From JALZUV01 sp964654855 (GTDB lineage: Bacteria; Pseudomonadota; Alphaproteobacteria; Rickettsiales; JALZUV01): a DNA stretch of 64,000 bases. The position numbers and the translations under genes are program-made. The notes beneath the pieces were generated by a model, which saw nothing but the letters and a program-made list of their open reading frames with translations, was not told the DNA's origin and did not search any database. Numbering within the stretch: the stretch's first letter is position 1; each line of letters starts with the position of its first letter. Below are positions 58,120-64,000 of this stretch, piece by piece. The DNA is taken from NCBI GenBank assembly GCA_964654855.1, contig CAZZJS010000002.1, positions 1 through 64,000 of the forward strand. The letters are read 5' to 3'.

Positions 58120-58709
58120 TAGATAATTTTGCAGAATTTATCGAAATCAGGGCGCGGGCTGCGCGGAAAGAGAGAAGACTCCAACCCGTAACCAATATTG
58201 CAAAGGAAGTTCGATTTAATCTTTGTACCGGCAAAGAATAGCTCATCGACCATAGCATTATCGAAACCTGAAAGCGCACCCGTATCTAACCCCAATGCGC
58301 GCGCAGCGAGGATGAAATATCCGCCCTGCATGCTTGAGTTACGAAAAGCGCTATCTTCAATCAACTTCTCGTTCCCAACAAACCAACTCTTCGCATCCGC
58401 ATGCGGGAACAACTCTGGCAAATGCTCGTAAAATTTCATATCCATTCCCAGAATCGCACAAGCAGGTGCTGTTTGAACTTTATCAACATTACCTTCTGCA
58501 ATGGCAGGCATCAGCTTTGCTTTGGCTTCATCTGATTTCACATAAATAACACGCAAAGGCTGCATATTCGCCGAAGTCGGTCCCATTTTCGTCAGGTCAT
58601 AAAGTTGAGTCAGCAACTCATCCGATACGTCTTTATCTTCCCAACCATTATAGGTGCGCCCGTCGTTAAATAATCGATCCAGCGCTTCTTGGTTTAATGC
58701 ATGACTCAT
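58119..58709 (-). CDS. Nitroreductase-family protein, malonic-semialdehyde-reductase (RutE) type
   Basis: 196 residues, FMN-dependent nitroreductase fold. MGPTSANMQPLRVIYVKSDE and ARALGLDTGALSGFDNAMVD match the RutE/HadB subgroup, as does FLCNIGYG before the end. RutE reduces malonic semialdehyde in pyrimidine breakdown; no other rut genes are here, so the real substrate is uncertain. Overlaps hisE by four bases, at the end of the his operon. Confidence 0.88.
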   Translation of the reverse strand: MSHALNQEALDRLFNDGRTYNGWEDKDVSDELLTQLYDLTKMGPTSANMQPLRVIYVKSDEAKAKLMPAIAEGNVDKVQTAPACAILGMDMKFYEHLPELFPHADAKSWFVGNEKLIEDSAFRNSSMQGGYFILAARALGLDTGALSGFDNAMVDELFFAGTKIKSNFLCNIGYGLESSLFPRSPRPDFDKFCKII

Positions 58710-59038
58710 TTCTTTTTCTTTCCTCGGTTTTTCTTTTCTTCGATGCCAGAGATACCTTCACGCTTTTGCAGCTCTTTCATTAACTGCTTTGGCGTAATTT
58801 TCATATCCGTCCATAACACGCATAAATGGTATAATAGATCTGCCGTCTCACTAATAGTTTCTTTTTTGCTATCTTGCACCGCCGCCAGCGAAACTTCGAC
58901 CGCTTCTTCGCCGACTTTTTTACAAATATGCTCGCGGCCTTTATTCATTAGTTTGGCCGTATAAGATTTATCCGGCGATTGCTTGCGGCGCTTTTTGATG
59001 GTTTTCATCAGCACATCTAAGGTTTCAAATTCGCTCAT
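58706..59038 (-). CDS. hisE: Phosphoribosyl-ATP pyrophosphatase
   Basis: 110 residues. Second step of histidine biosynthesis. All-alpha MazG-like fold with KSYTAKLMNKGREHICKKVG, EEAVEVSLAAVQ and ETADLLYHLCVLW carrying the metal-binding Glu/Asp. Lys-rich C-terminal tail (EEKKNRGKKKK). Overlaps hisF by four bases. HisI is not in this window. Confidence 0.93.
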   Translation of the reverse strand: MSEFETLDVLMKTIKKRRKQSPDKSYTAKLMNKGREHICKKVGEEAVEVSLAAVQDSKKETISETADLLYHLCVLWTDMKITPKQLMKELQKREGISGIEEKKNRGKKKK

Positions 59039-59796
59039 GCGACACTCCTAATTGCTACACCCGCATCATGCATGGCTTGCTTTGCTTGAGCAATAGACAC
59101 TTCACCGAAATGGAAAATTGAAGCCGCCAATACCGCCGAAGCATGACCTTCCGTTACACCTTCTATCAAGTGCGAAACTTCACCTACCCCACCAGACGCG
59201 ATAATCGGCACCGAAACCGCATCCGCAATGGCACGCGTCATTGGAATATCAAAGCCGATTTTGGTGCCATCACGATCCATCGAAGTTACCAGTAGTTCAC
59301 CCGCGCCGTATTCCACCATTTTCTTTGCCCACTGCACCGCATCAATGCCCGTCGCATTGCGACCGCCATGGGTAAAAATCTCAAAGCGATCACCCACCGT
59401 TTTCGCATCAATCGCGACCACGATACATTGGCTGCCAAATTTCTGAGACGCTTCGCGGACAAATTCAGGATTCTTCACCGCCGTCGTATTGATACTCACC
59501 TTATCGGCACCTGCCATCAGCAGCTTGCGAATATCTTCTAACGTGCGCACTCCACCGCCCACGGTAAAGGGCAAAAAGCAACTCGCCGCCACTTGTTCTA
59601 CCATCTCATAGAGCGTGCCACGATTCTCCACGCTCGCACCGATATCGAGGAAGCAAAGCTCATCCGCCCCCTCCACATCATAGCGCTTAGCCTGCTCCAC
59701 AGGATCCCCCGCATCGCGTAAACCAACAAAGTTAATTCCCTTCACCACACGACCGTCTTTCACGTCGAGGCAAGGAATAAGACGAGTTTTCAACAT
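59035..59796 (-). CDS. hisF: Imidazole glycerol phosphate synthase, cyclase subunit
   Basis: 253 residues, TIM barrel. Uses ammonia from HisH to make imidazole-glycerol phosphate and AICAR. Catalytic Asp in LIPCLDVKDGRVVKG, phosphate motif PFTVGGGVRTLEDI, Asp in LVTSMDRDGTKIGFD, and IIASGGVGEVSHL. Starts five bases after hisA; complete and typical. Confidence 0.97.
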   Translation of the reverse strand: MLKTRLIPCLDVKDGRVVKGINFVGLRDAGDPVEQAKRYDVEGADELCFLDIGASVENRGTLYEMVEQVAASCFLPFTVGGGVRTLEDIRKLLMAGADKVSINTTAVKNPEFVREASQKFGSQCIVVAIDAKTVGDRFEIFTHGGRNATGIDAVQWAKKMVEYGAGELLVTSMDRDGTKIGFDIPMTRAIADAVSVPIIASGGVGEVSHLIEGVTEGHASAVLAASIFHFGEVSIAQAKQAMHDAGVAIRSVA

Positions 59797-59801
59797 AGAG
59801 T

Positions 59802-60524
59802 TTAATCTTCTAAAGTTGCACGGGCTTTGGCCACATCCATGCCTTCATAAAGTGCGCGGCCAACAATGGCGCCAGCAATGCCTTGCTTCTTTTCAGCGCG
59901 GACTTTCTTTAGGTCATCTAGCGAGGATACTCCGCCGGAAACGATCACAGGAATATCAACCGCATCAGCAAGCTTTAAGGTCGCGCTAAGGTCTGGCCCC
60001 TGCATCATACCATCGCGCTCCACCGCCGTATGGATAATTGCAGCCACGCCGCAATCCGCGAAACGTTTGGCTAGCTCAATCGCATTCACGCCGCTATCCG
60101 TCGCCCAGCCTTCAGTGGCCACATTCTCGCCTTTCGTATCAATCCCCACCGCAATACGGCCAGGGAATTCCTTACAGGCTTCTTCTACTAGCTTCGGATT
60201 CTTCACCGCTGCTGTCCCTAAAATCACGCGGTTAATACCGGTCATCAGCCAAGTGGAAATACAATCCATCGTACGGATACCGCCGCCTAATTGGATATTA
60301 CTATCGACGCTTGCACGAATATTAGCAACGGTACGACGGTTAATCGGCTCGCCGGCAAAAGCGCCGTTCAAATCCACCAAATGCAGCCAATCACAGCCTG
60401 CATCTGCAAAGGCTCTAGCCGGAGTAGTTGGGTCTTCATCAAATACGGTCGAATCTTCCATCCGCCCCTGTTTGAGGCGCACGCACTGGCCATCTTTTAA
60501 ATCAATCGCAGGATAAAGATGCAT
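59802..60524 (-). CDS. hisA: ProFAR isomerase
   Basis: 240 residues, TIM barrel. Isomerises ProFAR to PRFAR. Catalytic Asp in YPAIDLKDGQCVRL, Gly-rich IQLGGGIRTMDCI, second acid in IIHTAVERDGMMQGPD, VIVSGGVSSLDDL. Follows the GNAT gene with zero gap. Confidence 0.97.
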   Translation of the reverse strand: MHLYPAIDLKDGQCVRLKQGRMEDSTVFDEDPTTPARAFADAGCDWLHLVDLNGAFAGEPINRRTVANIRASVDSNIQLGGGIRTMDCISTWLMTGINRVILGTAAVKNPKLVEEACKEFPGRIAVGIDTKGENVATEGWATDSGVNAIELAKRFADCGVAAIIHTAVERDGMMQGPDLSATLKLADAVDIPVIVSGGVSSLDDLKKVRAEKKQGIAGAIVGRALYEGMDVAKARATLED

Positions 60525-61043
60525 CTAACGCTCCAACGTTTTCGCATAGAAAGAACCCGCAACCATGCGGCCATTGATCATTTCGTAATAAGGCATCTCT
60601 CCCCATTTGGAGTAGCCATGAGATTCGTAAATTTCGATTGCGCGCTTTTGGCTTTCGCGTACTTCCAGCGTCAGAGCACGGAAGCCATGGCGTTTTGCTT
60701 CCGCTTCTGCATCGCGTAAAAGCTGTACGGCCATCCCATGACCACGCGCCCAAGGAGCTACAAAATGGTTCGTAATACGCGCACGAAAGGCTTGTGATTG
60801 CTTACTCGCAGGAGGCTTCACTAACTGAATCGCACCAGCAATGGTGCCATCCAAACGGCCCACGAACAACTCACGCCCCGGCACTACCAACACACCGCGC
60901 CAGTAAGATTCCAGCACTTCACGCGCGGGAGCCGTATTCCAATTAAAGCCAATTCCATCGCGAATGGCTTCTTCCGTCGCTTCGCAAAGCGAGGCTTTAT
61001 CCGCACGTTTTAGTTCGGTCAGTTTCTCAGTTCTAAGAGGCAT
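60525..61043 (-). CDS. GNAT-family N-acetyltransferase
   Basis: 172 residues from ATG 61043 (family-like start MPLRTEKLTELKRADKASL); the open frame upstream lies inside hisH. Acetyl-CoA motif HFVAPWARGHGMAVQLLRDA and the following LTLEVRESQKRAIEIYESHG are typical. It has no known place in histidine synthesis but is embedded between hisH and hisA and must be co-expressed. Substrate unknown. Confidence 0.9.
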   Translation of the reverse strand: MPLRTEKLTELKRADKASLCEATEEAIRDGIGFNWNTAPAREVLESYWRGVLVVPGRELFVGRLDGTIAGAIQLVKPPASKQSQAFRARITNHFVAPWARGHGMAVQLLRDAEAEAKRHGFRALTLEVRESQKRAIEIYESHGYSKWGEMPYYEMINGRMVAGSFYAKTLER

Positions 61044-61671
61044 GAGGCTGTTGTAGGAAGTTTTCCAAAATACGCAAGCCCGTCTTTTGGCTCTTTTCGG
61101 GATGGAACTGCGTCGCGAATAGATTATCGCGCGCAATGGCCGCCACAATATCGCCACCATAATCGATAGTTACTGCCACTATATCCTCGGTAGGCACACA
61201 ATGATAACTATGCACAAAATAAGCGTGATCGCCTTGCTCGATACCATCTAATAACGGATGTTCGGCGGAAAGCTTCAACTCATTCCATCCCATATGCGGA
61301 ATTTTGAGCGATTTATCCTCTGGCTCCAACGCGAGGACTTCGCCCTTGAACCAACCAAGACCTTCATGTACGCCATACTCAACTCCTCGCTCAAAAAGCA
61401 TTTGCATGCCTACGCAAATTCCTAAAAATGGCGTATCCCCCTGCAGCACCTTTGCTTCCAGCGCTTCGCGCATGCCAAGCAGAGCATTCAAACCGTTCAT
61501 GCAATCGGCAAAAGCCCCTACACCAGGTAAAATTACATGAGTTGCTTTATCAAGCTGCGCCGCATCAGAACATAAAAATACCTCGGTATCTTCATCTACC
61601 ACATGGCGAACCGCTTTCTCCACCGAATAGAGATTACCGGAGCCAACATCAATAATAGCAACGCGTTTCAT
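61033..61671 (-). CDS. hisH: Imidazole glycerol phosphate synthase, glutaminase subunit
   Basis: 212 residues, class I glutamine amidotransferase. DVGSGNLYSVEKAV at the start, ILPGVGAFADCM, nucleophile in GICVGMQMLF (Cys), and HPEKSQ with His and Glu at the end. Provides ammonia to HisF. Overlaps GNAT by 11 bases. Confidence 0.97.
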   Translation of the reverse strand: MKRVAIIDVGSGNLYSVEKAVRHVVDEDTEVFLCSDAAQLDKATHVILPGVGAFADCMNGLNALLGMREALEAKVLQGDTPFLGICVGMQMLFERGVEYGVHEGLGWFKGEVLALEPEDKSLKIPHMGWNELKLSAEHPLLDGIEQGDHAYFVHSYHCVPTEDIVAVTIDYGGDIVAAIARDNLFATQFHPEKSQKTGLRILENFLQQPHAS

Positions 61672-62072
61672 TAATTCTGTGCGGAAAGCCAGTTGGAATA
61701 GAAACGACGTTTCGCCGCTAACTCTGACTCACCCGATACCACATCAGAAAGAATATACCCTTTGGCACGCAACTGTTTACCGCGCCAATGATTACCATCA
61801 AAACTGACTAAGATCCGCACTGCAAATTCAATAATAGCAGAGCTAATCAACCCAATACCAAGCTGCACCCCTGCGCCAACAAAAGTTCCCCAGATGGCTA
61901 ACACCACCGCACCATGAACCCACAGCCCATGATAGAGGCACCAAAAACCATGAAACACAAATGCCCAGAGAGAGAAATGCTCATCGACAAATTCTGCCGT
62001 TTCATGCGGCACATCATCATCGGGCTTGATATAAACCGCGTAAAGTTTCGTTGATTGGCCGAATAAAGACAT
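61671..62072 (-). CDS. DUF2628 membrane protein
   Basis: 133 residues. Charged N-terminus (FVDEHFSLWAFVFHGFWCLY), three hydrophobic segments (about 33-50, 52-68, 70-90), then FDGNHWRGKQLRAKGY, the signature of DUF2628. Found between hisB and hisH in many alphaproteobacteria; function unknown. Overlaps both neighbours by one base. Confidence 0.88.
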   Translation of the reverse strand: MSLFGQSTKLYAVYIKPDDDVPHETAEFVDEHFSLWAFVFHGFWCLYHGLWVHGAVVLAIWGTFVGAGVQLGIGLISSAIIEFAVRILVSFDGNHWRGKQLRAKGYILSDVVSGESELAAKRRFYSNWLSAQN

Positions 62073-62668
62073 TACCCCTCCAACGTGCCCTTGGTAGAAG
62101 GTACGGAATCTAGCGCGCGAGGGTCTACCTCCACCGCTTCACGCAAAGCACGGGCGAGAGCTTTAAAACAGCTTTCAATAATATGGTGGTTATTCGTGCC
62201 GTAGCGGTTTTCAACATGCAAGGTTGCACCCAGTGCAAAAGCAAAAGCTTGGAACCATTCTTTGAAAAGCTCCGTATCCATTTCGCCCACTTTATCGCGG
62301 TCAAATTCAACATTCCACACAAGGTAAGGGCGGCCTGAAATATCAATCGCACATTCAGTTTTCGTTTCATCCATCGGGATAATTCGCTGGCCGTAACGCT
62401 TAATACCACGACGCTCGCCAAGTGCTTTTTTCACCGCCGTACCAATAGCGATACCGCTATCTTCGGTCGTATGATGACCATCAATATGCAAATCGCCATC
62501 CGCCTTCACGGTCATATCAATCAGGCTATGCTTAGAAAGCTGCTCAAGCATATGATCGAGAAAACCAATGCCGGTGCTAATATCATATTTACCCGTCCCA
62601 TCGAGGCTTACCTCAGCAGAGATTTGAGTTTCGGTCGTATTACGTTCGATTTTTGCGCTACGTGTCAT
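62072..62668 (-). CDS. hisB: Imidazoleglycerol-phosphate dehydratase
   Basis: 198 residues, the single-function form. Repeated metal motifs GIGFLDHMLEQLSKHS and DGHHTTEDSGIAIG (His-rich) in the first half, matched by FFAFALG-like and NRYGTNNHHIIESCFKALA in the second. First gene of the his cluster here. Confidence 0.97.
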   Translation of the reverse strand: MTRSAKIERNTTETQISAEVSLDGTGKYDISTGIGFLDHMLEQLSKHSLIDMTVKADGDLHIDGHHTTEDSGIAIGTAVKKALGERRGIKRYGQRIIPMDETKTECAIDISGRPYLVWNVEFDRDKVGEMDTELFKEWFQAFAFALGATLHVENRYGTNNHHIIESCFKALARALREAVEVDPRALDSVPSTKGTLEG

Positions 62669-62700
62669 CCCACTCTTTTACGGCAAAATTCTTTAGGGTT

Positions 62701-63507
62701 CTAGCGTAAAAATGCTTTCACCTTTTCAACCTGCCATGGGCGATCAAATTCGACATGGCCATGCGCATCCACAATCTCCAACTTTTTAGGATCATTCGCA
62801 GCTTCATAGAGCGCCTTGCCGTGGTGTGACGGCACGATGCGATCCACTTCATTATGGAAGATAATTAGCGGTGCCTTCACTTGATCAATCTTAGCAAGAT
62901 TATCATAGCGGTCCTTCACCAAATATTTCACCGGCATATACCAATGGATTTCCTGCGCTCGTTTCCAGAGCGAGGTAAACGGTGCCTCCAAAATGACGGC
63001 TTGTGAATCTATTTCTGTCGCCATTTGCACAGCCACTCCTGTGCCAATCGACTCCCCATAAAGGATGATGTCTGATTCTGCCAAACCCTGCTCTTTCAGA
63101 TACTCAATCGCGGTACGAGCATCCGTATAGAAGCCTTCCTCACTTGGGATTTCGGTCGAGACACCATAACCACGCCACTCCAATGCCAACACGCCATAAC
63201 CCGCTGCATGAAACGCATTATAAACCGGCGATCGATAGGAAATATTTCCTGCATTGCCATGCATATGCAAAATAGTTGGCATACCTTCGGCTGCTGGCAT
63301 CTCCCACGCAACCAGCCGCGCATTATCTGCTGTGATAAGCGTCCGCACCTCCGCTTCCACGTTATAAGCCACTGGCGCTAGCAATGTTTTATCGGGAAAA
63401 TACATGAGTTTTCGCTGAAACACATACATAAGCGTCATGACCACGCAGTAAATGATAATCGCTTTTAAAATCATCTTTTTCAGCTTCTCTTTCATTGCAC
63501 TATGCAT
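62701..63507 (-). CDS. Alpha/beta hydrolase (BEM46-like) with membrane anchor
   Basis: 268 residues. N-terminal membrane segment (about 12-28), then the hydrolase fold: LHMHGNAGNISYR (oxyanion region), LEWRGYGVSTEIPSEEG, nucleophile in LYGESIGTGVAV (Ser), IIFHNEVDRIVPS (Asp) and DAHGHVEFD (His). Complete triad. Membrane-bound serine hydrolase of unknown substrate. Divergent from the prepilin-peptidase gene. Confidence 0.9.
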   Translation of the reverse strand: MHSAMKEKLKKMILKAIIIYCVVMTLMYVFQRKLMYFPDKTLLAPVAYNVEAEVRTLITADNARLVAWEMPAAEGMPTILHMHGNAGNISYRSPVYNAFHAAGYGVLALEWRGYGVSTEIPSEEGFYTDARTAIEYLKEQGLAESDIILYGESIGTGVAVQMATEIDSQAVILEAPFTSLWKRAQEIHWYMPVKYLVKDRYDNLAKIDQVKAPLIIFHNEVDRIVPSHHGKALYEAANDPKKLEIVDAHGHVEFDRPWQVEKVKAFLR

Positions 63508-63539
63508 GACAGTCCGCTAGCGTGATGGCAACTTAAATT

Positions 63540-64000
63540 ATGTTAATTATTACGTTCATTCTCATCACTCTGATGCTCGCCGTTTTCTGGTTTGATGCAT
63601 CGCGCTTTATTATTCCCAATTGGTTAGTGCTTTGCGTGCTAGCACTTTACCCGTCCTACCTCTTCCTAAGCCCCATACCGGTTGATTGGGTAGGTGCATT
63701 AGGTGTAGCTGTTATCGCCTTTGCTATCGGTCTCGCTTTATTTGCTGGGAATATTATGGGCGGCGGCGATGTGAAACTTCTCGCAGCATGCTGCCTATGG
63801 GTCGGCATGCCTCCTATTTTAGAATATGTTATTCATACGACGCTGATTGGTGGGATACTCTCCATCGCACTCCTCGTAGGACGCCCCGTCATGGGCTATC
63901 TCTGGCTAAAAACTATCAAGAGCGACACCATGCCACGCCTCTTTGAAAAAGGCGCTCCCATCCCCTACGGATTAGCCATTGCCGGAGGCATGCTAATTCT
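63540..64000 (+). CDS. Prepilin peptidase (CpaA/TadV type), partial at window end
   Basis: 153 residues seen, open at the window edge. Membrane aspartic protease A24 family: first Asp in WFDASRFIIPN, second in FAGNIMGGGDVKLLAA, the family GxGD motif. It processes Flp/Tad prepilins. Start ATG at 63540, in the spacer divergent from the hydrolase; AACTTAA precedes it and no strong ribosome-binding site is visible. The size so far fits the short CpaA form (about 170 residues). Confidence 0.9.
   Translation, partial: MLIITFILITLMLAVFWFDASRFIIPNWLVLCVLALYPSYLFLSPIPVDWVGALGVAVIAFAIGLALFAGNIMGGGDVKLLAACCLWVGMPPILEYVIHTTLIGGILSIALLVGRPVMGYLWLKTIKSDTMPRLFEKGAPIPYGLAIAGGMLI

Noticed and set aside
59866..60516. 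216-codon plus-strand frame opposite hisA
   Set aside because: Antisense shadow of a complete hisA gene.

Overview
The window looks like a chromosomal segment of an alphaproteobacterium of moderate to low GC. The evidence is the hisB-DUF2628-hisH-GNAT-hisA-hisF-hisE order, a CpaA-type prepilin peptidase, a DUF1194 protein with an exosortase-type tail, and serine-recombinase ends of the type common in that class. No genus is assigned. Many genes overlap by ATGA or start a few bases after the previous stop, so operons are long.

Layout. 1-3 kb: an htpX gene that loses its frame before the active site, a DUF937 protein and two MscS channels. 3-8.9 kb: an isolated 1341-residue protein that looks like a degenerate phosphoenolpyruvate carboxylase, set between decayed repeats and the tail of a serine recombinase. 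8.9-18.8 kb: a dense signalling block with a truncated globin plus hybrid kinase, three receiver proteins sharing one architecture, a lone HPt protein, a kinase-like protein with a degraded ATP site, a sigma-54 activator, a single-domain receiver, and UDP-glucose dehydrogenase. 18.8-37.5 kb: an exopolysaccharide/exosortase locus with exosortase, EpsI-like protein, glycosyltransferases, flippase, O-antigen-type ligase, a DUF1194 protein with a sorting-type tail, acetyltransferase, chain-length protein, sugar transferase, STAS protein, six-SLBB export protein, kinase-like P-loop protein and a membrane EEP protein. 37.5-42.4 kb: a kinase-receiver-PP2C protein, one more glycosyltransferase and a second hybrid kinase. 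42.5-49.2 kb: a scarred accessory zone with truncated genes, recombinase tails, repeats and two inverted cassettes sharing flanks but carrying different genes; it encloses a redox operon (OsmC-like, small proteins, glutathione reductase). 49.3-55.5 kb: an island beside tRNA-Ser(UGA) with tyrosine integrase, AlpA-like regulator, HTH proteins and an OLD-like ATPase/TOPRIM protein. 55.5-64 kb: housekeeping genes, a phytochelatin synthase, the histidine operon, a hydrolase and a partial prepilin peptidase.

How it works together. The most interesting system spans 9-42 kb. Six matches to the sigma-54 -24/-12 consensus stand in front of signalling and polysaccharide operons, and 15-bp palindromes of the form TTCCCA-N3-TGGGAA lie in tandem upstream of most of them, which is what binding sites of the local sigma-54 activator (14307-15743) would look like. 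The combination of sigma-54 activator, hybrid kinases, a single STAS protein and a protein fusing RsbW-like kinase, receiver and PP2C phosphatase matches the regulatory logic of the Vibrio fischeri Syp biofilm system, here wired to an exosortase locus. This assignment is inference from domain content and promoter motifs; no homology search was possible.
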